Positions 16,475 through 24,169 of a DNA stretch of 64,000 nt are shown in pieces. Origin of the DNA: Siculibacillus lacustris (GTDB taxonomy: Bacteria > Pseudomonadota > Alphaproteobacteria > Rhizobiales > Ancalomicrobiaceae); NCBI RefSeq assembly GCF_004328075.1, contig NZ_SJFN01000001.1, forward strand, positions 35,699-99,698, in the 5' to 3' direction. The position numbers were made by a program, and so were the translations under genes. The notes beneath the pieces are model-generated. The model saw nothing but the letters and a program-made list of their open reading frames with translations, did no database searches and was not told where the DNA came from. Each line of letters begins with the position of its first letter. The stretch's first letter is position 1.

Positions 16475-17785
16475 ATGACCAGCGACATCAGATCGATCAC
16501 CGTGATCGGCGGCGGCACCATGGGCAGCGGCATCGCGGCGGCCTGCGCGGCCGCCGATCGCGACGTGCTGGTGCTCGAGGCGACCCGCGAACTGGCGGAA
16601 GCGGCGCGGGCGCGGGTGACGGCCCTGGCGGTCGACGCCGACGAGGCGGCGCGCTTCGCCCGTCGCCTGTCGGTCGGCACCTTCACCGACGATCTGGCGC
16701 TGATCGGCGGCTCCGACTGGATCTGCGAGGCGGTGATCGAGAAGCTCGAGGTCAAGCGCGACCTGCTGCGCCGGCTCGAGCCGCTGCGCCGCGACGGCTC
16801 GATCGTCTCGACCAACACCTCGGGCATTCCGCTGCACGACATCCTGGAGGGCGCACCGGAGCGGCTGCGGCGCGACACGCTGGTCACCCACTTCTTCAAT
16901 CCGGTCCGCCTGATGCGGCTGATCGAGATCGTCTCGGGCGACGACACCAGCGCCGACGCCCACGACCGGTTGGTGCATTTCATCCACGACGTGCTCGGCA
17001 AGGGCGTGGTCGACGCCAAGGACACGCCGAATTTCATCGGCAACCGCATCGGCTGTTTCTGGATCCTGGCCGGGCTGCACAAGGCGACCGCGCATCGGGC
17101 GGCCGGCCTGTCGATCGAGACCATCGACGCGCTGATGAGCGCGCCGGTCGGCATTCCCTCGACCGGGCTCTACGGACTGGTCGATCTGATCGGCCTCGAC
17201 GTGATGGATTCGATCGCCCGCAACCTCGCCGCGACGCTGCCGAACGGCGACGTCGGTCGCCATTTCGCCAGCCTGCCGGCGGCGGAAGCGGCGATGCTGG
17301 CCCGCGGTCAGCTCGGCCGCAAGTCGGGCGGCGGCTACTACCGCCTGCAGCGGACGCCGGAGGGCGGCAAGGTCAAGGAAGTCTACGAATCGGCGAGCGA
17401 CAGTTGGTCGGCGGCCCGGCGGGTGACGCTCTCGCCGGCCCATGCCGATCTCGCCTCGCTGATGTTCACCGACGACGCCGAAGGCCGCTTCGCCTGGGAT
17501 CTGCTCGGCGACACCCTGTGCTACGCCGCCGATCTGGTTCCCGAGATCTCCGACGACATCGTCGGCATCGATCGGGCGATGCGCTGGGGCTTCGCCTGGG
17601 GACAGGGGCCGTTCGAACTGCTCGACCGGATCGATCCGGCCCGCTTCGCCGCCCGCCTGCGGGCGGAAGGGCGGCGGATCCCGCACATGCTGGCGGTGGC
17701 GGAGAGCGTCGGCGCGACCCGGTTCTACGTCGACGGCACCCATCTCGGCACCGATGGCCGGCGGCGGCCGATCGGGCCGGAGTGA
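16475..17785 (+). CDS. 3-Hydroxyacyl-CoA dehydrogenase, lacking the usual enoyl-CoA hydratase half
   Basis: A 436-residue NAD-dependent dehydrogenase that would oxidise 3-hydroxyacyl-CoA in beta-oxidation. The Rossmann motif VIGGGTMGSGIAAAC is near residue 10, the catalytic region is VTHFFNPVRLMRLIEIVSGD near residue 138, and KDTPNFIGNRIGCFWI opens the first C-terminal helical domain. A second C-terminal repeat runs from about residue 325 (FAWDLLGDTLCYAADLVPEI). GCGAGGATTCAGC precedes the ATG. Closely similar proteins in Hyphomicrobiales, as I remember them, continue for about 330 more residues as an enoyl-CoA hydratase. Here the protein stops just before that domain, at FYVDGTHLGTDGRRR. No hydratase remnant is visible in the next 280 bp in any frame. 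Confidence 0.85.
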   Translation: MTSDIRSITVIGGGTMGSGIAAACAAADRDVLVLEATRELAEAARARVTALAVDADEAARFARRLSVGTFTDDLALIGGSDWICEAVIEKLEVKRDLLRRLEPLRRDGSIVSTNTSGIPLHDILEGAPERLRRDTLVTHFFNPVRLMRLIEIVSGDDTSADAHDRLVHFIHDVLGKGVVDAKDTPNFIGNRIGCFWILAGLHKATAHRAAGLSIETIDALMSAPVGIPSTGLYGLVDLIGLDVMDSIARNLAATLPNGDVGRHFASLPAAEAAMLARGQLGRKSGGGYYRLQRTPEGGKVKEVYESASDSWSAARRVTLSPAHADLASLMFTDDAEGRFAWDLLGDTLCYAADLVPEISDDIVGIDRAMRWGFAWGQGPFELLDRIDPARFAARLRAEGRRIPHMLAVAESVGATRFYVDGTHLGTDGRRRPIGPE

Positions 17786-17849
17786 GGGCGGCACCGTCGC
17801 GGTCGGCCGGCGTGGTTCGGTCGACCGGCGACGGTGGCTGTGGGGCGAC

Positions 17850-17873
17850 GGTGCGGCGGTGCGGCGGTGCGGC
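17850..17873. repeat. Three tandem copies of GGTGCGGC
   Basis: A perfect 8-bp unit is repeated three times inside the 282-bp gap after the hydroxyacyl-CoA dehydrogenase gene. The rest of the gap holds only an AT-richer patch with a TATGAT hexamer near 17927-17932, which could be the -10 element for the next gene; its -35 is poor. Nothing else is seen in the gap. Confidence 0.6.
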
Positions 17874-18067
17874 GGGATGGCACGCGCCTCCGCGGGTGAC
17901 AGACTTTATTCCATAACGTCGATCGACTATGATTCCCGACGACGACCCTCCTCCGCCGATCGGAGTCGCGCCGGCCGTCGCCCGAAGCGGATCGTTCCGT
18001 CGTGGCGACGGCGTCGCACCGGTCGAGCCGCGGCGGCGGACCGCTTCCTCGTCGGGAAGGGCAGGCG

Positions 18068-19594
18068 ATGACCGATACCGCATTCGAGGATCGCGCCACC
18101 GACCATCCCGATCGGCGCGACGAGTCCGGCGCGACGGTCGATCGCGCCGGTCGCGCGGCGATCCCGACCCTGGTGATCGGACGGTGTCTCGTCGCCGAAG
18201 CCGCGGCGGCCAGACCGGATCTGTTCGACGTCCGTCTGCACGTCTGGAACCACGCGACGGCGAGCCTGACCCGACCGCCGGTGGCGCTCGACCCGGACTT
18301 CGTGCGGTTGGCCGCGCCCAAGGTCCGTCGCGAGCTGTCGGCCGATGCCACGCGGCTGTTCCAGCGCAAGTTCGACGATCTGGCCTATGACCTGATCCTG
18401 ATGGATTTCCTGCGCGACACGCGCAATCCGGTGTTCGACATCGACGGTGGGCTGGTCACCTTTTCCGAGGCCTATACCACCGACGTCGCCCTCAACCGGG
18501 AGTTCCTGGCACGGGGCCGGATGATCCCGCCCTATTCCGATCCCCACATCGAACTGTGGTTGGAGGCGATCGGCGAATTCGCAGCGCTCCTTGAGCAATG
18601 CCGACCGACGACGCCGGTGGTCTTCGCGGTCATCCCGGTGGCGCGCGTCCATCGCGACCACGCCGGGGCGATCCACCCTTTCGATGCCGAAACCCTGGCC
18701 GCCTGGGATCTGCAGATCCGCCTGCAGCAGGCGATGGCCCGCTATGCGCTCGGGCTGATTCCGAAGGCGCGGATCTACCGCTCCGACCTGGCGCTGGTCG
18801 CCGGTCACGGGGCGCCCAACGGATTGCCGCTGTCCCCGTCCCATCCGACGCTCGACGGCCTGCGGCGTCTGGGCGCGGGACTGTTCGCCCGGGCGCAGTC
18901 GAGCGAAGTGGACGAACCTCTGACCTTGTGCGATTTCTTGAAGGAATTCGCAGACATTCGACGCCGGTTCGAGCTCGCCAAATGGTCTATCCACCTGGAT
19001 TCGCACTCCGCCAATAGAAACAAAACAGAAATGAACCGAGATTTTTCTCTTCGACCAGACCTCGCCGAAGTCGCGCCATTGCCGTGCGAGCCCGGCCTGC
19101 GGCGTCGGTTCGATCAGATCGTCCTGCCGCTTCTCGAGCAGGTGGCGGCCTTACGCGAAGTCGATACGTTCGCCCGCTTTCTCGGCGACACCCGCGGGCG
19201 CCATCCGATCATCCGCAAGATCGACCTCGAGAACGAGGCCGGCACGACCGGCGACGTCCTGCGGGCCGACGGCGATCATTTTCTCGACGGCTTCGGCATC
19301 CGGATCGGCGTCGGGGCGGCGTGGATCTGGGAGGGCGAATGCCGACGCCTCCTGCTCGACTTTCTGATGCACCCCTGGAGCGGCGAAGCGGAGGTCCGCT
19401 GCGACGGACGGATCCTGACCTTCGATCTGCACCACTCCGGAACGACGACGAAATCGGTTCTGCTGGCCTTCGACGACACCCGTCGGCGGCGCCTGGAGAT
19501 CACGGCGACGGGCGTCGCCAATCCGCTCGGCGACGGCAGCGAGGTCTGGCTGCAACGGATCTGGGCGCTGGAACTTCCACCGGAGGGCCCCTGA
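18068..19594 (+). CDS. DUF6270-like protein with a C-terminal beta-rich domain, function unknown
   Basis: A 508-residue protein I can place only loosely. Residues 35-270 resemble DUF6270 proteins: LVIGRCLVAEA sits where relatives carry a GSC motif, then come YDLILMDFLRDTRNPVFDID, GLVTFSEAY and late PLSPSHPTLDGL. DUF6270 genes are often found near surface-polysaccharide genes, though none is seen here. Around 18985-19060 the DNA becomes AT-rich, encoding a Ser/Asn/Lys linker. The last 150 residues (FLGDTRGRHPIIRKIDLENE onward) read as alternating beta strands, possibly a ligand-binding sandwich. There is no signal peptide or membrane helix. GGGAAGGGCAGGCG precedes the ATG. It may be a fusion of two modules. 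Confidence 0.6.
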   Translation: MTDTAFEDRATDHPDRRDESGATVDRAGRAAIPTLVIGRCLVAEAAAARPDLFDVRLHVWNHATASLTRPPVALDPDFVRLAAPKVRRELSADATRLFQRKFDDLAYDLILMDFLRDTRNPVFDIDGGLVTFSEAYTTDVALNREFLARGRMIPPYSDPHIELWLEAIGEFAALLEQCRPTTPVVFAVIPVARVHRDHAGAIHPFDAETLAAWDLQIRLQQAMARYALGLIPKARIYRSDLALVAGHGAPNGLPLSPSHPTLDGLRRLGAGLFARAQSSEVDEPLTLCDFLKEFADIRRRFELAKWSIHLDSHSANRNKTEMNRDFSLRPDLAEVAPLPCEPGLRRRFDQIVLPLLEQVAALREVDTFARFLGDTRGRHPIIRKIDLENEAGTTGDVLRADGDHFLDGFGIRIGVGAAWIWEGECRRLLLDFLMHPWSGEAEVRCDGRILTFDLHHSGTTTKSVLLAFDDTRRRRLEITATGVANPLGDGSEVWLQRIWALELPPEGP

Positions 19595-19768
19595 GGGCCG
19601 CGCGGCTCGCGGCGAGACGGTTTGTGACCGATGGGGCGCGGCCGACGGGCGAAGGGCTCGGCGCCGAGTGATGGAGACCTTCGTCCCCGGCTTCGCCGCG
19701 GCGTGACGGTGGGCGGGGGCGGATGGCGACCGCCGTCGGTCTACCGATGCGGGCACTTGATCGTTCCT

Positions 19769-19792
19769 ACAACGTCATCCACACTACGTTGT
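19769..19792. promoter_or_regulatory. Inverted repeat upstream of the toxin-like gene
   Basis: ACAACGT (19769-19775) and its inverted copy ACGTTGT (19786-19792) flank a 10-base spacer, 69 bp before the ATG at 19861. A TTGATC hexamer lies just upstream at 19757-19762. The dyad is a candidate operator or promoter-overlapping site; the binding protein is unknown. The remainder of the 266-bp gap shows no other feature. Confidence 0.3.
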
Positions 19793-19860
19793 CGTCGCGG
19801 AAGCCTGGATCGACCGCCCAACCCGTCGCGGGACGCGACGTGTGAATCGGAAGGTGTCGG

Positions 19861-21291
19861 ATGGCGTATGGATTGACCGAGGTCCATATCGGAGGTGATA
19901 CGGTTCTGCTCGGCCGGTCGCGTCTGTTCGTCGATCTGCCGTCCGCTCTCAAGATCAATCGCGGACTCGACGTGGTGCTGAGGCGATCCCTCGCCAGTCA
20001 CGATGCCACGCGGACCATCCGGACCTTCGTGGCCACGGAGAAACTCACCGATTCGATCGCGACGCTGTCGGATCAGGAGGTCCTGGCGACCCTGGAGGCC
20101 AAATTGGCGTCCGGCCAGATCGAGGCCCTGCTGCTCCGCCAGACCAGAGCGAGAGGCGCCCTGCCGACCAAACGGGCCAAGATCGCGCCGACGACACCGC
20201 GCGCGCCGGCCCGCACTGCCAACCCCTTCGCAATGGGACACCCACAGGTCGCGAGTTCGGGAGCGGGCGCCCCGCCGACGACACCCGCAGCGCAGAGAAT
20301 TCCGCCGGGCTTTCCGGCGGCCCAACCCGGGGGCGGGACGGCGCGCCCCGTCGCCCAGTGGTCGACCGAGGAACGCCTCTCCTTCGTGATTCGCGGCGCC
20401 GCGTCGCGGGTCCCCGGGGAACTGGAGCAGGGACTGCTGGAGCTGCTGTCGCCGCAGAGTCTCGCCCTGATGGCCGGTTTCATCGTCGTCGGCGTCGCGG
20501 CCAACATGACTCCCTATGGATGGGTGGCCGATGCGGTGATCGCCGGGGCGGCCTTCGTGTTCGGGGGAATCGCGGCGATCCACGCCCTGAAGGATCTGGC
20601 GGAATGTTTCGCCGAGATCTCGACGGCCAAGTCCGAGAGAGATCTGGACAAGGCCGGCGACGCGCTGGCCCGCGCCGTCGTGGCGATCGGCCTGACCGGC
20701 CTGATGGCGATCCTGCACCGCATCGCCGCGCGGCGAGCCGGGCGAGGGGGGGTCAAGGGGGCGGAGTCGGAGGAGACTCTTCCGAGGAATTCCGAACGCC
20801 GCCCCGATGTTCAGCGAAGTTCAGGCGCCAATTCGTTCGCCGAAAAGCCAGAAAAGCCCTCTCCGAGCCCGGCACGAGAGGAGAAGCCCAAGCCAAAGGA
20901 AGCCACGAAGAGCGTCAAATCACCCAGGACCAATGAAGAAATACGCCAATGGTACAATGATGAAGTCGGCAAAATCCCCGAACTGAATGCGAAGTGGAAG
21001 GAACAAGGACTCGGAGCGGAAGAGCGTGCTCGACGAGCATATGAAATACGCCATAATGCACGCTTGCAGGCTCGGGCGTTCATGGAAAACCCCGACGAGG
21101 TCGCGGCACTGCGCGCCCGCGACAAGGCGAAATATGGCAATCCTGACGGACCCTCCTTCGAACAACTCGTGGAGGACAACAAAAAGTCGGGGCTCTCCGG
21201 AGATGAAATCTATGAATCGATGATCGACAGCTCAAGGCGTACGAGCAAAGAATACAATGAAAAATTCGGTATAAAGCCAAGGAGTCCTTAA
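19861..21291 (+). CDS. Modular polymorphic-toxin-like protein with a distinct AT-rich C-terminal module
   Basis: A 476-residue multi-domain protein. Residues 1-95 are a compact N-terminal region (MAYGLTEVHIGGDTVLLG). Residues 100-170 are a Pro/Ala-rich linker. Residues 200-245 are strongly hydrophobic (LALMAGFIVVGVAANM and AGAAFVFGGIAAIHAL), resembling membrane modules in secreted effectors. Residues 300-357 are a low-complexity Lys/Pro/Glu/Ser linker. Residues 358-476 form a charged helical module (EIRQWYNDEVGKIPELNAKW, RRAYEIRHNARLQARAFM, KYGNPDGPSFEQLVEDN). That module is coded by DNA of about 52% GC, far below the neighbours. The architecture and the abutting small gene suggest a toxin and immunity pair. 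GGAAGGTGTCGG precedes the ATG. Enzymatic activity and export route are unknown. Confidence 0.6.
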   Translation: MAYGLTEVHIGGDTVLLGRSRLFVDLPSALKINRGLDVVLRRSLASHDATRTIRTFVATEKLTDSIATLSDQEVLATLEAKLASGQIEALLLRQTRARGALPTKRAKIAPTTPRAPARTANPFAMGHPQVASSGAGAPPTTPAAQRIPPGFPAAQPGGGTARPVAQWSTEERLSFVIRGAASRVPGELEQGLLELLSPQSLALMAGFIVVGVAANMTPYGWVADAVIAGAAFVFGGIAAIHALKDLAECFAEISTAKSERDLDKAGDALARAVVAIGLTGLMAILHRIAARRAGRGGVKGAESEETLPRNSERRPDVQRSSGANSFAEKPEKPSPSPAREEKPKPKEATKSVKSPRTNEEIRQWYNDEVGKIPELNAKWKEQGLGAEERARRAYEIRHNARLQARAFMENPDEVAALRARDKAKYGNPDGPSFEQLVEDNKKSGLSGDEIYESMIDSSRRTSKEYNEKFGIKPRSP

Positions 21292-21498
21292 ATGCCGAAA
21301 ATCTCCATGCGACTTGAGCCGATATCCTGGGAAAAGACTCCATCGGCGGAATTTCCCTACGAGGCCGAACACGAAGGAAAGAAATTGTCCATAAGGATAA
21401 ATGATTTTCCGGAAGAGCCGTTCTATACGCTCTTTGTCGATCTTGAGCTTGCTGAAAACTTCGATGATTGGCCGAAAAATTGGAAGCGCCCCAAGTAA
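21292..21498 (+). CDS. Candidate immunity protein for the upstream toxin-like gene
   Basis: A 68-residue acidic, soluble protein (MPKISMRLEPISWEKTPSAE; DFPEEPFYTLFVDLELAENF). Its ATG follows the TAA of the toxin-like gene with no gap, which implies tight co-translation. The gene has 96 G or C in 207 bases (46%), much lower than the surrounding genome, as is common for immunity genes that move with their toxin modules. No family is recognised. No ideal ribosome site is present beyond AAGGAGT, 6 bp before the ATG and inside the end of the toxin gene. The function is inferred from position, size and composition only. Confidence 0.5.
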   Translation: MPKISMRLEPISWEKTPSAEFPYEAEHEGKKLSIRINDFPEEPFYTLFVDLELAENFDDWPKNWKRPK

Positions 21499-22107
21499 TC
21501 CATCGGGCACGATTTTCGGAGTTTACCTTCTTTGTTGCGTCGGTCGATTTGTCCTGTCGCCGGGCATGCCGTCATGCTCGGCACGAACAACATCAATTCG
21601 TCGACTTCGTCGACTCACCGACATCTGGTCTCGACCGCGGGCTCGTTTCCGTGCGCAACCGAATCGACCGCACCGAGAGGCCCGAGTCATCCTCAGACGA
21701 CTTCCGGTTTCGCCGGATACCGAGTCTCAATGTGAGGCCGCCCACCGATCATGACGAGGGCGCGTCGTCGAGTTTTTGATTTCGAGCAACGGAAAGATTT
21801 GGCGATCTCCATCCCGCCCCGGTCGACACCGAACCACCGCGACGCAGAAGGGTCGCCCATCGCGTTTCCGGCTTCGCCTCTGGCCTTCCCCCCGCCCACG
21901 AGGCCCGCTTCCCTGCACGACCCCAGCCGGCGATCCGTCCCCGGATGTCGGCGGGAATGCGCTTCGAGAACTGTGGGAGAGGGTGCCTGAACGTTGCGCA
22001 AGTCGGTTCGGCCCGAACGGCCTGCGTCACACCCTACCTCACGGTCGGGTGACCACACCACTCTGATGGGCTTCAACTCTTTGACGCGTAACACATCTCG
22101 GGAGAGA
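21499..22107. other. 609-bp gap without a convincing gene, between the toxin locus and tRNA-Leu
   Basis: Composition is mixed, AT-richer near the toxin locus and GC-rich towards the tRNA. Several open frames of 60-105 codons exist on both strands, but none has a good ribosome site, coherent codon use or a recognisable fold. The region could hold worn-down accessory genes. I see no repeat of the tRNA 3' end that would mark an attachment site, and no transposase. Confidence 0.4.
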
Positions 22108-22192
22108 TGGTGCCCAGGAGAGGACTCGAACCTCCACTCCTTGCGGAACACGGACCTGAACCGTGCGCGTCTACCAATTCCGCCACCTGGGC
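22108..22192 (-). tRNA. tRNA-Leu (anticodon CAG)
   Basis: Read on the reverse strand, the gene begins GCCCAGGTGGCGGAATTGG and ends CCTGGGC-A-CCA, so the acceptor stem is fully paired and CCA is encoded. The D-arm is GCGGAATTGGTAGACGC. The anticodon stem CACGG/CCGTG encloses TTCAGGT with anticodon CAG. The long variable arm (TTCCGCAAGGAGT) marks it as a class II leucine tRNA, and the T-arm carries GGTTCGAGTCC. The sequence is complete. It reads CUG, a very common leucine codon in this GC-rich genome. Confidence 0.97.
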
Positions 22193-22202
22193 AACGGCGG
22201 CG

Positions 22203-22231
22203 TAAGTACGGGCTCGGGCGGGGCTTGTCAA
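22203..22231 (-). promoter_or_regulatory. Promoter of tRNA-Leu
   Basis: On the reverse strand a consensus -35 box TTGACA (22231-22226) is followed by a 17-bp spacer and the -10 box TACTTA (22208-22203). This places the transcription start a few bases before the tRNA 5' end at 22192. The match to housekeeping sigma-70 promoters is strong. Confidence 0.7.
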
Positions 22232-22350
22232 TCGCCTCGAGGTCGCTCCGACGCGCTTTCCACCATTGGCGGTTCCGCGGGCGCTTCACAGGAGGCGCGG
22301 GGAAGGCTAAGAACCAATCCGGTATTCGACAGGCGAGAAGGTTCGAACGC

Positions 22351-23343
22351 ATGACCGCTCCGCTCCAAGGCTCCTCGCAGGGCAGGCTCGTCACCATCTT
22401 CGGCGGTTCGGGCTTCGTCGGACGACAGGTCGTCCGCGCGCTCGCCCGTCGCGGCTGGCGCATCCGCGCCGCCGTCCGCCGGCCCGATCTCGCCGGCCAT
22501 CTCCAGCCCTGCGGAACCCCCGGCCAGATCACCGCGGTCCAGGCCAACATCCGCCGCGAATATCGCTGGTCGATCGACCGGGCGATCGAGGGCGCCGACG
22601 CCGTCGTCAATCTGGTCGGCATCCTCGCCCAGAGCGGCCGCCAGCATTTCTCCGAGGTCCAGGCCGACGGCGCCAAGATGATCGCCGAGGCGACCCGGGC
22701 GGCCGGCCTGACGTCGATGGTCCATCTCTCGGCGATCGGCGCCGACGACGACAGCCCGTCGCTCTATGCCCAGTCCAAGGCGCGCGGCGAGAACGCGGTC
22801 CACCACGTCCTGCCGCAGTCGGTGATCCTGCGTCCGTCGGTGCTGTTCGGACCCGACGATTCGTTCTTCAACAAGATCGGCGGCCTCGCCGCGCTGTCGC
22901 CGGTGTTCCCGCTGATCGGCGGCGGCCACACCCTGTTCCAGCCGGCCTTCGTGCGCGACGTCGCCGAGGCGGTGGCGATCGCGGTGGAAGGCGGCGCCAA
23001 GCCCGGCACGACCTACGAACTCGGCGGACCGACCGTGAAGTCGTTCCGCGAATGCGTCGAACTGGTGCTGGAGATCACCCATCGCAAGCGCTGGCTGGTC
23101 ACCTGGCCGTCGGCGATGGCCAAGTTCCAGGCGAAATATTTCTTCGAGTGGCTGCCCAACAAGCTGGTCACCGCCGATCAGGTCGAACTGCTGAAGACCG
23201 ACAACGTGGTCTCGGCCGCGGCGGTCGCCGAAGGGCGCACCTTCGCCGGGCTCGGCATCGCGCCGATCGCCGCGGAGGCCGAACTGCCGACCTATCTGTG
23301 GCGCTTCCGCGAGCACGGCCAGTTCGATCGCGGGCTCGCCTGA
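22351..23343 (+). CDS. NDUFA9-like NAD(P)-binding protein (complex I associated family)
   Basis: A 330-residue atypical short-chain dehydrogenase. The Rossmann motif TIFGGSGFVGRQVVRALARR is near residues 14-33. ADAVVNLVGILAQSGRQHFS and LYAQSKARGENAV are hallmarks of the NDUFA9 family, the accessory NAD(P)H-binding subunit of mitochondrial complex I that alphaproteobacteria also have. The active-site YxxxK of classical SDRs is present only as YAQSK, so an assembly or structural role is as likely as catalysis. The ATG at 22351 has GAGAAGG upstream; a longer frame would run antisense through the tRNA and is rejected. The next gene starts 125 bp downstream from its own promoter. Confidence 0.85.
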   Translation: MTAPLQGSSQGRLVTIFGGSGFVGRQVVRALARRGWRIRAAVRRPDLAGHLQPCGTPGQITAVQANIRREYRWSIDRAIEGADAVVNLVGILAQSGRQHFSEVQADGAKMIAEATRAAGLTSMVHLSAIGADDDSPSLYAQSKARGENAVHHVLPQSVILRPSVLFGPDDSFFNKIGGLAALSPVFPLIGGGHTLFQPAFVRDVAEAVAIAVEGGAKPGTTYELGGPTVKSFRECVELVLEITHRKRWLVTWPSAMAKFQAKYFFEWLPNKLVTADQVELLKTDNVVSAAAVAEGRTFAGLGIAPIAAEAELPTYLWRFREHGQFDRGLA

Positions 23344-23380
23344 GCGGCGCGACCCACCGCGGGCGGCAGGGGCGGCGCGC

Positions 23381-23409
23381 TTGTCGACCCGGCCGGGGCG
23401 GCCTATAGC
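23381..23409 (+). promoter_or_regulatory. Promoter of the GST gene
   Basis: TTGTCG (23381-23386), a 17-bp spacer and TATAGC (23404-23409) form a good sigma-70-type promoter 58 bp before the GST start at 23468. It lies in the 124-bp gap after the NDUFA9-like gene. Confidence 0.5.
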
Positions 23410-23467
23410 TCTGGTCATCGGTCGTGCCCCCGGCGAGGTCGGGCGGACGCCGCTTCAAACGGTCGCG

Positions 23468-24160
23468 ATGATCAAGGTCTTCCATCATCCCTTTTCGACG
23501 TCCTGCCGCTTCGTGCGGCTGATCTGCGGCGAATACGGCGTTCCGGTCGAGTTCGTCGTGGAAAAGCCGTGGGAACGGCGCCGCGACTTTCTCCTGATGA
23601 ACCCGGCGGGCACCTTGCCGGTCCTGGTGGAAAACGACGGCCCGCCGATCTGCGGCGCCACGGTGATCATGGAATATCTCGACGAGACCCGCGGCTACAC
23701 CATGGGCGACCGGCGCCTGATGCCCGGCCACGCCGAGACGCGGGCCGAGGTGCGGCGGCTGGTCGACTGGTTCCTCGGCAAGTTCGACGGCGAAGTGGTC
23801 GGCTATCTGGTCCACGAGAAGATCTTCAAGCTGGAGATCCCGCGCGGCCAGGGCGGCGGCGAGCCGGATTCGGCTGTGCTGCGCGCCGCGCGCGCCAACA
23901 TCCGCCACCATCTCAAATACATCGGCTGGCTGACCGCGACCCGCGACTGGCTCGCCGGGCAGCGCCTGTCCTTCGCCGATCTGGCGGCGGCGGCGGCGCT
24001 GTCCTGCGTCGACTATCTCGGCGAAGTGCCCTGGGACGACGACGAGACCACCAAGGCCTGGTACGGGCTGGTCAAGTCGCGCCCGTCGTTCCGCCCGATC
24101 CTCGCCGACCGGATCCTGGCGATCCCGCCGGCGGCGACCTACGTCGACCTCGACTTCTGA
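23468..24160 (+). CDS. Glutathione S-transferase family protein
   Basis: A 230-residue cytosolic GST-fold protein. The N-terminal thioredoxin-like domain begins IKVFHHPFSTSCRFVRLICG, with Ser/Cys candidates for the glutathione site at residues 10-12. It contains NPAGTLPVLVENDG (the cis-proline loop) and GATVIMEYLDE. The all-helical domain follows from about residue 90, with LSFADLAAAAALSCVDYLG near 170-190. The substrate is unknown; detoxification or a structural role is possible. It is followed after 9 bp by cmk and probably shares its transcript. Confidence 0.85.
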   Translation: MIKVFHHPFSTSCRFVRLICGEYGVPVEFVVEKPWERRRDFLLMNPAGTLPVLVENDGPPICGATVIMEYLDETRGYTMGDRRLMPGHAETRAEVRRLVDWFLGKFDGEVVGYLVHEKIFKLEIPRGQGGGEPDSAVLRAARANIRHHLKYIGWLTATRDWLAGQRLSFADLAAAAALSCVDYLGEVPWDDDETTKAWYGLVKSRPSFRPILADRILAIPPAATYVDLDF

Positions 24161-24169
24161 AGGGTCCTG

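Noticed and set aside
21468..21779. A 103-codon frame after the candidate immunity gene, considered as a second immunity gene
   Set aside because: It overlaps the candidate immunity gene in another frame, has no ribosome site, and its composition does not look coding.
21994..22350. N-terminal extension of the NDUFA9-like protein
   Set aside because: The extension runs antisense through the tRNA-Leu gene and its promoter. The ATG at 22351 has a ribosome site and matches the family start.
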